A model generated the notes under the pieces. That model saw only the letters and a list, made by a program, of their open reading frames with translations, ran no database searches and was not told the origin of the DNA. This document shows, in pieces, positions 29,905 to 39,596 of a stretch of DNA of 64,000 nt (its first letter is position 1; each line of letters opens with the position of its first letter). The stretch spans positions 682,001 through 746,000 of the forward strand of contig NZ_CP150918.1 in assembly GCF_039908635.1 (NCBI RefSeq), read 5' to 3'. The translations under genes and the position numbers were made by a program. The stretch comes from Pseudomonas purpurea (GTDB lineage: Bacteria > Pseudomonadota > Gammaproteobacteria > Pseudomonadales > Pseudomonadaceae).

Positions 29905-30435
29905 TTACAAATCCTTCAGGATGTCCGCCATGTCATCGGCGTGCTCTTCTTCCTGGGCCAGGATGTCTTCGAAGATCCGTCGGGTGGTGGGGTCTTTTTC
30001 GCCGATGTACTGGATGATTTCGCGGTAGCTGTCGATGGCGATGCGTTCGGCCACCAGGTCTTCGTAGACCATTTCCCTGAGCGTACTGCCAGCCACGTAT
30101 TGGGCGTGGGAGTTCTTGGACAGCAGGTCGGGGTTGAACTCCGGTTCGCCGCCCAACTGCACGATGCGCTCGGCCAGTTTGTCGGCGTGTTCGGCCTCCT
30201 GCGTGGCGTGTTCCAGGAACTCGTCGGCGGCCACGGCGGCTTTCAAGCCGTTGGCCATGAAATAGTGCCGTTTGTAGCGCAACACGCAGACCAGTTCGGT
30301 GGCCAGCGATTCGTTGAGCAGGCGCAGGACTTCCTTGCGATCAGCGCTGTAGCCTTCGGTCACGGCGCCATTCTCGACATGTTTGCGGGCGCGTTTGCGC
30401 AGGGTGCTTACATCTGACAATTGCAGGTCACTCAT
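29905..30435 (-). CDS. Ferritin-like (bacterioferritin-family) di-iron protein
   Basis: A 176-aa four-helix-bundle protein. Iron-ligand-like motifs are ESLATELVCVLRYKRHYF, EHATQEAEHADKLAERI, EDLVAERIAIDSYREI and ILAQEEEHADDMADIL, giving the paired E and ExxH pattern of ferritin-like proteins. It lacks a clear haem-binding Met as in classical Bfr, and its N-terminal lead (LRKRARKHVENGAVTEGY) is unlike Bfr. Iron storage or oxidative protection (Dps/Bfr-like) is inferred. It is a single gene behind a GGAG-type site (gatctc complement). Confidence 0.88.
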   Translation of the reverse strand: MSDLQLSDVSTLRKRARKHVENGAVTEGYSADRKEVLRLLNESLATELVCVLRYKRHYFMANGLKAAVAADEFLEHATQEAEHADKLAERIVQLGGEPEFNPDLLSKNSHAQYVAGSTLREMVYEDLVAERIAIDSYREIIQYIGEKDPTTRRIFEDILAQEEEHADDMADILKDL

Positions 30436-30701
30436 CTCGATCTCCTCGGGCTATCGACGGTTCTCCACGCTCTGTTGGCGTGATCGCTACTTAAGGTGTG
30501 AGTGAGGAACGCGACGAAAAGTTTTATCTAATTAGCCGCAAACGGTCAGGACTGCCCATGCCGCCGACCGCCGGGCGGGGCGTGAGGGCTTGAAGTCGAA
30601 ATCAGTGAATGTCATAGACTGGACGTGAAGGTGTCATCTTCGATGGCGATGCTCGTGGCCGATGCCTTGGGCCCACTCTCTGTTCACAAGGATGTTTGCC
30701 C

Positions 30702-31592
30702 ATGTCGCAAGCGACTGCCACGCGTTACCCGTTGGTGCTGGTGCCGGGAATGCTCGGGTTTATCCGGCTGCTGTTCTATCCGTACTGGTTCGGGATCGTC
30801 TCGGCGTTGCGCCGGGGTGGGGCGGTGGTGTTTGCGGTACAGGTTTCCCCGATCAACTCCAGCGAGGTGCGTGGCGAGCAGTTGCTGGCGCGCATCGAGG
30901 CGATTTTGCGTGAGACCGGTGCGCAAAAGGTCAATCTGTTCGGCCATAGCCAGGGCTCACTGACTGCTCGTTATGCCGCCGCCAAGCGGCCGGACTGGGT
31001 CGCGTCGGTCACCTCGGTCGCCGGTCCCAATCACGGTTCGGAACTGGCGGATTATCTGCAAAAAAACTACCCGCACGACAGCGCGAAGGGCCGTGTGCTG
31101 AGCGCGGTATTGCGCGCGGTGGCGTGGGTGATGGGCGTGCTGGAAACCGGTTATCGCGGGCCGAAATTGCCGGTGGATGTCCACGCCTCGCACCAATCGC
31201 TGACCACCGAAGGCGTGGCGCTGTTCAATCAACGTTATCCACAAGGCTTGCCGGATACCTGGGGCGGGCAGGGGCCGGAAGAGGTCAACGGCGTGCGTTA
31301 CTACTCCTGGTCCGGCACCCTGCAACCGGGCAAGACCGACCGCGGCGCTAACCTGTTCGACGGCACCAACCGCAGTTGTCGGCTGTTCGCCCGAACCTTC
31401 GTGCGCGAGGCCGGGCATTGCGATGGCATGGTCGGGCGCTACAGCTCACACCTGGGCACGGTGATTGGCGACGAATACCCGCTCGATCACTTCGACATCG
31501 TCAACCAGTCACTGGGGCTGGTGGGCAAGGGCGCTGACCCGGTGCGGCTGTTCGTCGAACATGCGCAGCGGTTGAAGGCGGCCGGCGTTTAG
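30702..31592 (+). CDS. Triacylglycerol lipase, family I.1 (P. fragi type)
   Basis: A 296-aa alpha/beta hydrolase. The nucleophile elbow FGHSQGSLTARY puts the catalytic Ser at residue 83. VAGPNHGSELAD follows, then DGMVGRYSSHLG and PLDHFD carrying the Asp and His region. The close match in layout to the P. fragi lipase (RYPxLLV, TTEGVALFNQRYPQGLP) supports true lipase activity on acylglycerols. No N-terminal signal peptide is visible, so secretion is unclear. Start ATG 30702 follows AAGGA. No lipase foldase gene is adjacent. Confidence 0.88.
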   Translation: MSQATATRYPLVLVPGMLGFIRLLFYPYWFGIVSALRRGGAVVFAVQVSPINSSEVRGEQLLARIEAILRETGAQKVNLFGHSQGSLTARYAAAKRPDWVASVTSVAGPNHGSELADYLQKNYPHDSAKGRVLSAVLRAVAWVMGVLETGYRGPKLPVDVHASHQSLTTEGVALFNQRYPQGLPDTWGGQGPEEVNGVRYYSWSGTLQPGKTDRGANLFDGTNRSCRLFARTFVREAGHCDGMVGRYSSHLGTVIGDEYPLDHFDIVNQSLGLVGKGADPVRLFVEHAQRLKAAGV

Positions 31593-31599
31593 CCGCTTT

Positions 31600-31731
31600 T
31601 GTGGCGAGGGAGCTTGCTCCCGCTCGATCGCGAAACGGTCGCAAAACCAGTCGATCCGGGATGCAGGTTTCAGGGCTGCTGCGCAAGCGAGCGCGCCACC
31701 GCCCCAGCGGGAGCAAGCTCCCTCGCCACAG
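31600..31731. repeat. REPIN between lipase and DMT gene
   Basis: tgtggcgagggagcttgctcccgct and agcgggagcaagctccctcgccaca flank a spacer of about 80 bp that includes a diverged half (gctgctgcgcaagcgagcgcgcc). It separates convergent genes. Confidence 0.9.
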
Positions 31732-31735
31732 AAGA

Positions 31736-32611
31736 TCAAGCGCGGCCAAGCACCGTGATCCAGCGCTCGGAAAGAATCACCCCGCCCAATGTCAGTAAGC
31801 CACCCACCAGGTGATACAGCGCCAATTGTTCGTGCAGCACCACGGCAGCGATCAGCGCGGTAATCAACGGCAGCAAATTGAAAAACAGCGTGGTCCGGCT
31901 CGGCCCCAGCCGCACTACCGCTTGCATCCACGCCAGTGGCGCGGCCATCGAGGCCAGCAGGCAGGCATACAGCACCAACGGAATGTTCTGCAGGGTCGGG
32001 CCGACTTTGGGCGAGGCCAGGAACAGCGGAAACAGCACCACCACCGCCACCAGCACCTGCAAGTACAGCAACACCAGCGGTGGCAGACGCAGCTGCCATT
32101 TTTTCAGCAGCGTGCTGTAGATCGCATACGCCAGGGTGGCGATCAGCATCATTGCGTCGCCCAGGTTGACGCCGTGTTCCAGCAGCACGCCGAGGCTGCC
32201 GGACGACACCACCACCAGCACCCCGGCGAACGACAGCACCGCGCCGGCCAGTGCGCCGGCAGTCAGGCGTTGGCCGAGGCTGGCAATCGCCATGGCCAGC
32301 GACATCAACGGCATCAGCGACAGGATGATGCCCATGTTGGTGGCCGAGGTCATCGTCGCGGCGAAGTACGCCAGGCTCTGATACACCGCCATGCCGAGCA
32401 CACCGAGGACGAAGATCTTGCCCAGGTTCGGGCGAATCACCGTCCAGTGCGTCATCACCGGTTTGAGCATGAACGGGGTGAACAGCATCCCGGCGAGCAG
32501 CCAGCGATAGAAACCGATCTCGGCCGGGAAGATCGCACCGACCGCCAGTTTGTTGATCACGGTGTTGCCAGCCCAGATGAAAATGGCCAGCAGGGGATAA
32601 GCGTATTGCAT
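31736..32611 (-). CDS. DMT-superfamily (EamA) transporter
   Basis: A 291-aa protein with ten hydrophobic segments in two EamA halves. The N-half includes PLLAIFIWAGNTVINKLAVG and the C-half PLAWMQAVVRLGPSRTTLFFNLLPLITALIAA. Such carriers export amino acids or metabolites; the substrate is unknown. It is divergent from an AraC-family gene with a 96-bp gap, so it is probably that regulator's target. The start is ATG 32611. Confidence 0.88.
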   Translation of the reverse strand: MQYAYPLLAIFIWAGNTVINKLAVGAIFPAEIGFYRWLLAGMLFTPFMLKPVMTHWTVIRPNLGKIFVLGVLGMAVYQSLAYFAATMTSATNMGIILSLMPLMSLAMAIASLGQRLTAGALAGAVLSFAGVLVVVSSGSLGVLLEHGVNLGDAMMLIATLAYAIYSTLLKKWQLRLPPLVLLYLQVLVAVVVLFPLFLASPKVGPTLQNIPLVLYACLLASMAAPLAWMQAVVRLGPSRTTLFFNLLPLITALIAAVVLHEQLALYHLVGGLLTLGGVILSERWITVLGRA

Positions 32612-32707
32612 GGGGGAAACCAGAACGTTAATGAAGCGTGATTATCCGCCTGTCTGGATCAAAGCCTATACTTCGATCCAGACAACCTGCCTCTGATTCC
32701 GGACAGC

Positions 32708-33490
32708 ATGAACAGTAAACACATCGATCTGCTGGATTTCAGCGAACTGCCGTCCCCGGTGTACTTCCGTTACGCCGACTTTGACGTTCACGAATACGCT
32801 TCGGCCCACCGCCACCCGTGGGGCACGCTGGAGTATTCGGCCCACGGCGTGCTGCACATGGACATCGAAGGCAGCCGTTTCATGTCGCCGCCGCAATACG
32901 CCGTGTGGGTGCCGCCGCAGACCGAGCACAGCTTCTACAGCAATCAACCGGTCAACTATCGCGCGGTCTGCCTGACACCGCTGCTGTGCCAGGACTTGCC
33001 GCCTCAGGCCTGCACCCTGGCGATCAGCGACATCCTCAAGGCGATCCTCAAGGATTTCGCCGCCCGCGACGTGAAAATCCCCGAACACCCGGCCGATAAG
33101 CGCCTGGCCGAGGTGCTGGTCGATCAGCTTCAGCAGGCGCCTGTGCATAACTGCTATTTGCCTTACGCCAGCAGTGCCGGATTGCTCGGCATACTCGAAG
33201 CCTTGCAGGCCACGCCAGGCGACAACCGGCCGCTGGCGCAGTGGGCGCAGCAGATCCATGTCAGCGAACGGACCCTGGCCCGGCAGTTCGTTCGCGAGTT
33301 GGGCATGAGTTTTGGCGAGTGGCGTCAGCGCTTGCGTTTTCTGGCGTCGATCAAGGCGCTGGACAGTTCCCGCAGCATTCAGGAAATCGCCTTCGACATG
33401 GGCTACAGCACGGCGTCGGCGTTTATCGCGATGTTCCAGCGCCAGGCCGATTGCACGCCCGAGCAGTACCGCCGGACCAGCCTTGGATAG
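32708..33490 (+). CDS. AraC-family transcriptional regulator with cupin sensor domain
   Basis: A 260-aa regulator. The N-terminal cupin half (FDVHEYASAHRHPWGTLEYS, YAVWVPPQTEHSFYS) would bind a small ligand. The C-terminal double helix-turn-helix runs from about residue 160 (WAQQIHVSERTLARQF; SIQEIAFDMGYSTASAFIAMFQRQ, then TPEQYRR). It is the type often found beside exporters. Divergence from the DMT gene suggests it senses the exported compound. Confidence 0.88.
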   Translation: MNSKHIDLLDFSELPSPVYFRYADFDVHEYASAHRHPWGTLEYSAHGVLHMDIEGSRFMSPPQYAVWVPPQTEHSFYSNQPVNYRAVCLTPLLCQDLPPQACTLAISDILKAILKDFAARDVKIPEHPADKRLAEVLVDQLQQAPVHNCYLPYASSAGLLGILEALQATPGDNRPLAQWAQQIHVSERTLARQFVRELGMSFGEWRQRLRFLASIKALDSSRSIQEIAFDMGYSTASAFIAMFQRQADCTPEQYRRTSLG

Positions 33491-33568
33491 TAGGTGAAGG
33501 TGTAACAAGCTTTGTCTACACTTCACGGAAGGCTGCGCCCATCGGCGCGGTAACAAGGAGAAAACTCC

Positions 33569-33877
33569 ATGAAGATGTTGCGTATCCCTTTGTTGATGAT
33601 CGGCCTGCTGCTCTGTTCCCAGGGTTTTGCCGCCACCGCCCAACAGAACAAAATGACCACCTGCAACGCCGACGCCACCGCAAAAACCCTCAAGGGTGAT
33701 GAGCGCAAAGCCTTTATGAGCACCTGCCTCAAGGCTGCACCCGCCGCCAACGATGCCGGCAAAACCATGACCCCGCAGCAAGAAAAAATGAAAACCTGCA
33801 ACGCCACCGCCGCCACCCAGGCGCTGAAGGGCGATGCCCGCAAAGCCTTCATGAGCGATTGCCTGAAGAAAAAATAA
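33569..33877 (+). CDS. psiF: PsiF-family small periplasmic protein
   Basis: A 102-aa protein. The signal peptide MKMLRIPLLMIGLLLCSQGFA is cleaved near GFA|ATAQQNKM. Two PsiF repeats follow, each of the form Q..KM.TCN..A....KGD.RKAFMS.CLK, with paired cysteines. In E. coli psiF is induced by phosphate starvation, but its job is not known. ATG 33569 has AAGGAG 9 bases before it. Confidence 0.9.
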   Translation: MKMLRIPLLMIGLLLCSQGFAATAQQNKMTTCNADATAKTLKGDERKAFMSTCLKAAPAANDAGKTMTPQQEKMKTCNATAATQALKGDARKAFMSDCLKKK

Positions 33878-33924
33878 GCAGCGCGGTCAGCCCGGGAGGC
33901 TCTGTGGCGATTGTGCTGGCCCTT

Positions 33925-34020
33925 TCGCGAGCAAGCCCGCGCCCACATTTATTCTCTGGCGTGCACAGATAGTGTATTCACAGTAGATCCAGTGTGGGAG
34001 CGGGCTTGCTCACGAAGGGG
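33925..34020. repeat. Degenerate REPIN before the AI-2E-family gene
   Basis: ttcgcgagcaagcccgcgcccacat and tgtgggagcgggcttgctcacgaag are inverted arms of the family. Confidence 0.8.
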
Positions 34021-34108
34021 CCGGTAAGGTCGAGCGACACAATCCTAGTGCTGACCCCGGAACGCTGGCAGACTGCCAATCCTTTAACGCCGTTTGTTTT
34101 GAGGCTGT

Positions 34109-35123
34109 ATGCCAACGTTTTCTCAGCGTCACGTGTTGCTGTTGGTCAGTTGGGTGATCATTTTTGGTGGCTTGCTGCTGGTGTTGCCCCTGCGATTGTT
34201 ACCCAGCTTGCTGGCCGGTTTGCTGGTCTTCGAACTGGTCAACATGCTTACCCCGCAACTGCAGCGATTGATCGAAGGACGACGCGCACGCTGGCTGGCC
34301 GTGGCCTTGCTGGGCACGCTGGTGGTCAGTGTGTTGGCGCTGATCTTTGCCGGTGCGATCAGTTTTCTGCTGCATGAAGCGGAGAACCCCGGGGCTTCCC
34401 TGGACAAATTCATGGGCGTGGTCGACAAGGGCCCGCGGCCAGTTACCGCCGTTCGTTGATGCCTACTTGCCGGCCAGCGCCGCCGAGTTTCGCGTGGCCA
34501 TCGGCGAGTGGTTGAGCAAACACCTGAGCGACCTGCAACTGGTCGGCAAAGACGCGGCGCACATGTTTGTCACGTTGCTGATCGGCATGGTGCTGGGGGC
34601 GATCATCGCCTTGCAGCGCATCCCGGACCTGACCCAGCGCAAACCCCTGGCGGCGGCGCTGTTCGACCGTTTGCACCTGCTGGTCCAGGCGTTTCGCAAC
34701 ATCGTGTTCGCACAGATCAAGATTTCCCTGCTCAACACCTTCTTCACCGGGATCTTCCTGGCGGTGGTCCTGCCGATGTTCGGGATCAAACTGCCGCTGA
34801 CCAAAACCCTGATCGTGCTGACCTTCCTGCTCGGGCTGTTGCCGGTGATCGGCAACCTGATCTCCAACACCCTGATCACCATCGTCGGTTTGTCGCTGTC
34901 GATCTGGGTGGCGGTGGCGGCGCTGGGCTACCTGATCTTTATCCACAAGCTGGAATACTTCCTGAACGCGCGGATTGTCGGCGGGCAGATCAGTGCCAAA
35001 TCGTGGGAGTTGCTGCTGGCGATGCTGGTGTTCGAGGCCGCGTTCGGCCTGCCGGGGGTGGTGGCGGGGCCGATTTATTACGCGTATTTGAAGAGCGAGT
35101 TGAAGCAGGTGGGGATGGTCTGA
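34109..35123 (+). pseudogene. AI-2E transporter-family (PerM/YdiK-like) permease gene with one frameshift
   Basis: The N-terminal part (MPTFSQRHVLLLVSWVIIFG) and the long C-terminal part (HMFVTLLIGMVLGAII, LLGLLPVIGNLISNTLI, FEAAFGLPGVVAGPIYYAYL) are one protein in two frames. The break is at GGG 34429-34431: one G fewer gives VVDKARGQLPPFVDAYLP. Corrected length is about 337 aa, normal for this family of inner-membrane proteins with seven to eight segments. No other damage is seen, so either a fresh mutation or a sequence error is likely. The substrate is unknown. Confidence 0.82.
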
Positions 35124-35152
35124 CGCCGCAGCAGATGCGGCACCGATTCTAT

Positions 35153-35286
35153 TGTGGCGAGGGGGCTTGCCCCCGTTGGGCTGCGAAGCAGCCCTGAAAC
35201 CAACAACCGTATGTTGTCAGCTACACCGCGATAACCGGTTGTGTGGCTGCTGCGCGACCGAACGGGGGCAAGCCCCCTCGCCACAG
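35153..35286. repeat. REPIN before yegD
   Basis: tgtggcgagggggcttgcccccgttgggctgc and its inverted partner cgaacgggggcaagccccctcgccaca flank about 65 bp with an inner palindrome (ccggttgt...acaaccg type). Confidence 0.9.
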
Positions 35287-35294
35287 GGTTTGCA

Positions 35295-36569
35295 TCAGGC
35301 CAGTGTGCCGTAGCGCTTCATCGCTTCAATCGCCAGGCCGCTGCCGATGCTGCCGAAGATGTTGCCTTCCACATGCCGCGCGTTAGGCAGCATGGCCGAG
35401 ACGCTGTTACGTAGCGCCGGAATCCCGCTCGAACCGCCGGTGAAGAACACCGTGTCCACCTGATCGACGCGCACATTGGCGTCGTTCAACAGTTGGGTCA
35501 CGCTGTTGCGCACGCGCTCCAGCAAGCCGTCGATGGCCGACTCGAACAGCACCCGGCTCAGCTCCACGCTCAAACCCGGCTCGATACGGTCCAGCGGCAC
35601 ATGGCGGCTGTCGGCGTGGGTCAGCTGGATCTTGGTTTCTTCCACCTCCATGGCCAACCAGTGCCCGGCGCGTTGTTCGATCAGCTTGAACAGACGGTCG
35701 ATACCGCCCGTGTCTTCGATGTCGTAACGCATGCTGCCCAGGGCCAACTGGGACTTTTGCGAGTACACCGAGTTGATCGTGTGCCAGGTCGCCAGGTTCA
35801 TGTGCTGGCTGGTGGGCATGTAGGCGCCGCTTTTCATCCGGCTGCCGTAGCCGAATAGCGGCATCACGCCTTGCAGGCTCAGTTGCTTGTCGAAATCGGT
35901 CCCGCCGACGTGTACGCCGCCGGTGGCGAGGATGTCGTCCTGGCGATGGTCCAGGCCACGGCGCTCGGGCGACAGGCGCACCAGGGAAAAGTCGGACGTA
36001 CCACCGCCGATGTCGACAATCAGCACCAGCTCTTCGCGTTCGATGGTCGACTCGTAGTCGAAGGCCGCCGCAATCGGTTCGTACTGGAACGACACTTCCT
36101 TGAAGCCAATCGCCCGTGCCACGTCGACCAGGGTGTCTTCGGCTTCCTTGTCGGCCATCGGGTCGTCATCGACGAAGAACACCGGACGGCCCAGCACCAC
36201 TTCTTCGAATTCCCGGCCGGCTTCGGCTTCGGCACGTTTCTTCAACTGGCCGATGAACAGCCCGAGCAGGTCCTTGAACGGCATCGCCGTGCCTAGAACG
36301 CTGGTATCGTGCTTGATCAGTTTGGAACCCAGCAGGCTCTTGAGCGAGCGCATCAAGCGACCTTCGTAACCTTCCAGGTACTCGTGCAGCGCCAGTCGGC
36401 CGTACACCGGGCGGCGTTCTTCGATGTTGAAGAAGACCACCGAAGGCAGGGTGATCTTGTCATCCTCCAGCGCAATAAGCGTTTCCATGCCAGGGCGCAG
36501 CCAGCCGACAGTGGAGTTGGACGTGCCGAAGTCGATACCGCAGGCACGGGCCGGAGATGCGTTTTTCAT
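35295..36569 (-). CDS. yegD: Hsp70-family chaperone-like ATPase, YegD-type
   Basis: A 424-aa Hsp70 homologue that is almost only the nucleotide-binding domain. Phosphate 1 is CGIDFGTSNSTVG, phosphate 2 is LIVDIGGGTSDFSLV, and the adenosine loop is VFFTGGSSGIPALR. It lacks the substrate-binding domain of DnaK (about 640 aa) and matches the short YegD group of E. coli, whose clients are unknown. It is divergent from cbpA-cbpM, so a chaperone partnership is plausible but not shown. Confidence 0.9.
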   Translation of the reverse strand: MKNASPARACGIDFGTSNSTVGWLRPGMETLIALEDDKITLPSVVFFNIEERRPVYGRLALHEYLEGYEGRLMRSLKSLLGSKLIKHDTSVLGTAMPFKDLLGLFIGQLKKRAEAEAGREFEEVVLGRPVFFVDDDPMADKEAEDTLVDVARAIGFKEVSFQYEPIAAAFDYESTIEREELVLIVDIGGGTSDFSLVRLSPERRGLDHRQDDILATGGVHVGGTDFDKQLSLQGVMPLFGYGSRMKSGAYMPTSQHMNLATWHTINSVYSQKSQLALGSMRYDIEDTGGIDRLFKLIEQRAGHWLAMEVEETKIQLTHADSRHVPLDRIEPGLSVELSRVLFESAIDGLLERVRNSVTQLLNDANVRVDQVDTVFFTGGSSGIPALRNSVSAMLPNARHVEGNIFGSIGSGLAIEAMKRYGTLA

Positions 36570-36665
36570 GTCTTTCGAGTTCCGGTTAAAAAACGGCCGC
36601 GCAGTGTATGCCAGTGCGGCGCAGAATCGAAGGCCGACTATCTGCTAAATCGCAGCTTAAAGCGT

Positions 36666-36693
36666 CTTGAAAGACTATCCTTGCTCCCCAAAC
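36666..36693 (+). promoter_or_regulatory. Candidate sigma-32 heat-shock promoter for cbpA-cbpM
   Basis: CTTGAAA (36666-36672), a 13-bp spacer, then CCCCAAAC (36686-36693) fits the RpoH pattern CTTGAAA-N13-CCCCATNT in the -35 box and most of the -10. It is about 170 bp upstream of cbpA. Other promoters in the 296-bp intergenic region are not excluded. Confidence 0.55.
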
Positions 36694-36865
36694 TTACTGG
36701 CATGAGCCAGGCAGCCACACCGCGATCAAGTGATCCGCCCCGGCTGCCGATAAACTTCTGATGTGCCGCCCGGTCACAACCTTGAGACCGGTCAAGCCTG
36801 CGGCCAGGCAAATGACGCAGGCTGTGCAGGCGGCGCGATATCGATAACGGATGGTGATTCCCGCG

Positions 36866-37816
36866 ATGGACTTCAAAGACTATTACAAGATTCTCGGTGT
36901 GGAACCGACGGCTGACGATAAGGCGATCAAGGCCGCCTATCGCAAACTGGCGCGCAAATACCACCCCGACGTCAGCAAGGAAAAAGACGCCGAGGCCAAA
37001 TTCAAGGACGCCTCGGAAGCGTATGAAGCGCTGAAAAGCGCCGACAAGCGCGCCGAATATGACGACTTGCGCAAATACGGCCAGCACGGCCAACCGTTCC
37101 AGGGCCCGCCGGGCTGGCAAGGGCGGGGCGGTACCGGTGGTTTTGGCGGGGGTCAGGACGGTGGCGACTTCTCGGACTTCTTCAGTTCGATCTTTGGTAA
37201 CCGTGGCCCGGGTTTCGGTGGCGGACAGTCTGGCCGCAGCGCCGGTCGTCGAGGGCAAGACGTGGAAATGGAACTGGCGGTTTTTCTTGAAGAAACCCTG
37301 TCGAACGAGTCGAAGAAGATCAGCTTCCAGGTGCCGCAATACAATGCCGCCGGCCAGCATGTCAGCAACACCAGCAAAAGCCTGAACGTGAAAATCCCGG
37401 CAGGCGTGACCGACGGCGAGCGCATCCGCCTCAAAGGTCAGGGCGCACCGGGTGCCGGTGGTGGCGCCAATGGCGACCTGTACCTGACGATTCGCTTCGC
37501 GCCGCACCCCAAGTTCGATGTCGAGGGCGAGAACCTCATCATCACCTTGCCGCTGGCGCCGTGGGAACTGGCGTTGGGTGCGGAAGTGGCCGTGCCGACC
37601 CTGACCGGCAAGATCAACCTCAAGGTCCCGGCCGGCAGCCAGAATGGCCAGCGCATGCGCGCCAAGGGCCACGGCCTGCTGAACAAGGCCGGTCATCGCG
37701 GTTATCTGTTTGTACAACTGAAGGCCGTGATGCCTAAACACAGCGACGATGACGTCAAAGCGTTGTGGCAGGAACTGGCGAAAAAAGCCGCGTTCAACCC
37801 GCGGGAGCACTTTTGA
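36866..37816 (+). CDS. cbpA: DnaJ-like co-chaperone CbpA
   Basis: A 316-aa class B J-protein that stimulates DnaK-type ATPases and can bind curved DNA. The J domain is residues 1-70 ([12 protein letters not shown]...[11 protein letters not shown] at 33-35). A Gly/Phe-rich linker follows (residues 75-135), then the two-part CTD ([44 protein letters not shown]-like end). Start ATG 36866 is the family start; an in-frame ATG at 36851 adds only MVIPA. cbpM follows 41 bp later. Confidence 0.94.
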   Translation: MDFKDYYKILGVEPTADDKAIKAAYRKLARKYHPDVSKEKDAEAKFKDASEAYEALKSADKRAEYDDLRKYGQHGQPFQGPPGWQGRGGTGGFGGGQDGGDFSDFFSSIFGNRGPGFGGGQSGRSAGRRGQDVEMELAVFLEETLSNESKKISFQVPQYNAAGQHVSNTSKSLNVKIPAGVTDGERIRLKGQGAPGAGGGANGDLYLTIRFAPHPKFDVEGENLIITLPLAPWELALGAEVAVPTLTGKINLKVPAGSQNGQRMRAKGHGLLNKAGHRGYLFVQLKAVMPKHSDDDVKALWQELAKKAAFNPREHF

Positions 37817-37857
37817 TCCGATAGCCCCTTTTGGTTCCAAGAGCAATGGAGTAGCTG

Positions 37858-38166
37858 ATGATGAGCAGCCCCCTGATCGTTCAACTGGACATGGCAGAAT
37901 TCTGTGAGGCGACCGATTTGTCGGACGTCTACGTGATCGAAATCGTCGAACACGGCATCCTCGAACCTCAGGGCTCCACGCCCAAGGACTGGCGGTTCAA
38001 CGATGTTGAACTGGCCCTGGCCAAACGCGCCGCCAAGCTGCGGCGGGACCTGGAACTGGAATGGGAAGGCGTCGCCCTGGCGCTGGACCTGCTGGAAGAA
38101 GTGCAACAACTGCGCGCCGAAAACCGCATGCTCAAGCAGCGGCTGGGACGGTTGGTGGTCGAGTAG
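37858..38166 (+). CDS. cbpM: CbpA modulator CbpM
   Basis: A 102-aa protein of the CbpM/MerR-like fold that binds the J domain of CbpA and blocks its co-chaperone and DNA-binding activities. It has the usual acidic N-terminal half (LDMAEFCEATDLSDVYVIEIVEHGILEP) and a helical, leucine-rich C-terminal half (LLEEVQQLRAENRMLKQRLGRL). Two ATGs are adjacent; 37858 is 7 bases behind GGAG. It sits directly after cbpA, as in other proteobacteria. Confidence 0.92.
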   Translation: MMSSPLIVQLDMAEFCEATDLSDVYVIEIVEHGILEPQGSTPKDWRFNDVELALAKRAAKLRRDLELEWEGVALALDLLEEVQQLRAENRMLKQRLGRLVVE

Positions 38167-38193
38167 CCAAAATATAGGGATAAACACTCAATA

Positions 38194-38325
38194 TGTGGCG
38201 AGGGGGCTTGCCCCCGTTGGGCTGCGGAGCGGCCCAGAACCTGCAATCGGGTTTTGTCAGACAGACTGCGTTTGCTGGATTTACGACCGCTTCACGCTCG
38301 AACGGGGGCAAGTCCCCTCACCACA
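38194..38325. repeat. REPIN between cbpM and the histidine kinase gene
   Basis: tgtggcgagggggcttgcccccgttgggctgcggagcggcc and the inverted arm cgaacgggggcaagtcccctcaccaca, with two mismatches in the second arm. It lies between convergent genes. Confidence 0.88.
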
Positions 38326-38350
38326 ATGCGGTGTTGCTGAACTTCATCGG

Positions 38351-39487
38351 CTATGAAACCACCCGTGACACCCTCGGCAACACCACGCTGAATGTCGTGC
38401 CGTCGGTTTCGTTGGAGTTGACTTCTATCGTGCCCTGATGGGCATCCACCACTTGTTTGACGATAAACAGCCCCAACCCGAGGCTGGTGCTAGAGCCGGC
38501 CAGTTCTTCGCTGGCGCTGCGCACCAAGGGGTCGAAAATCGTGCCCAGGGCATCGGGCGGGATAGGCGCGCCGTGGTTGTGCATGGTCAGTGTCACCTGA
38601 TGGTCGACCCCCGAGATGCACAAGGTGATCGGGCGTTTGTTCTCCCCGTGTTGCAAGGCATTGCCGATCAGGTTTTGCAGCAGTTGATCGAGCCGGGCGC
38701 GGTCCCAAACACCCTGAGTGTCCCCCTCGACCGTTAACTGCGCGTCGCAATCCGGCTGCCCGGCAGAGGCTTCATCCAGCGCCGCCTGGGCGGCAGTGGC
38801 CAGGTCCATCGGGGCCGGTTCGATCGGCAGGCTGTTGCCCAGTCGGCTGCGCACCAGCTCCAGCAAATCGCTGACCATCACCGCCATGTGCCGGGCACTG
38901 CTCTTGATGCCCTGCGCATACATCTGGGCGTCGGCGTCGAGTTGGCCTTTGCGGATCAGCATTTCGGTGGACATGCTCACCGCTTGCAACGGCGCGCGCA
39001 GGTCATGGCCGAGGATCGCCAGGAAGATGTCCCGCGAGCGATTGACCTGCTCGGCGTAGGCCGCCGTGGATTCGGCCAGCGCTTCGTCGATGGCTTCGTT
39101 GAAACGGATCATGTCCTGAAAGTACTGAAGGTCCGGCGCATCGAGGCTGTTGACCCACAAGCGAATCACGCAGGCCCGCAAGTGACGGAATTCGGAGGTC
39201 ATCTGCACCAGATCAAAACCGACGTTGTGGCGCAGTTCACCGTGGCTGGCGGCGGCTTGATCCAGGCTAGGGGTTTTCTCCGGGCCTTCGCCCTTGGCTT
39301 TGGCCGCTTGCTCACTTACCGTTTGAGCCGTGCGCATGTCTCGGGCGGCGGCCAGCAGGATGGATCTGGCGTGATCGCGCAAGGTCATGCGGTCGAGCGA
39401 GTCGTCCGGGGTGATGATTTTGGCGAACTGCTCCCATTCGTCGACGATGCGGTCCACGTGTTGAACGATGAAATCAGCTAAACGCAT
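38351..39487 (-). CDS. Soluble sensor histidine kinase
   Basis: A 378-aa kinase without membrane segments. Residues about 1-145 form a helical sensor-like region (ADFIVQHVDRIVDEWEQFA, as in RsbRD-N/globin-like sensors). The phosphoacceptor box is FLAILGHDLRAPLQAVS, then LLQNLIGNALQHGE (N box), SASEE and SLGLGLFIVKQVVDAHQG (G box). ATG 39487 is preferred because GAGG lies 9 bases before it; an ATG six codons upstream has none. No response-regulator gene is adjacent, so it is an orphan kinase and its signal is unknown. Confidence 0.88.
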   Translation of the reverse strand: MRLADFIVQHVDRIVDEWEQFAKIITPDDSLDRMTLRDHARSILLAAARDMRTAQTVSEQAAKAKGEGPEKTPSLDQAAASHGELRHNVGFDLVQMTSEFRHLRACVIRLWVNSLDAPDLQYFQDMIRFNEAIDEALAESTAAYAEQVNRSRDIFLAILGHDLRAPLQAVSMSTEMLIRKGQLDADAQMYAQGIKSSARHMAVMVSDLLELVRSRLGNSLPIEPAPMDLATAAQAALDEASAGQPDCDAQLTVEGDTQGVWDRARLDQLLQNLIGNALQHGENKRPITLCISGVDHQVTLTMHNHGAPIPPDALGTIFDPLVRSASEELAGSSTSLGLGLFIVKQVVDAHQGTIEVNSNETDGTTFSVVLPRVSRVVS

Positions 39488-39596
39488 GGTCGAAGCCTCG
39501 GGCAATGAGTGAGCATCATAACGCCAGGGCGTACAGGTAAAACAGCGCGTGGCGAAGGCATAAGACCAACGGGAAACAAGGGTGTTATTTATGTAT

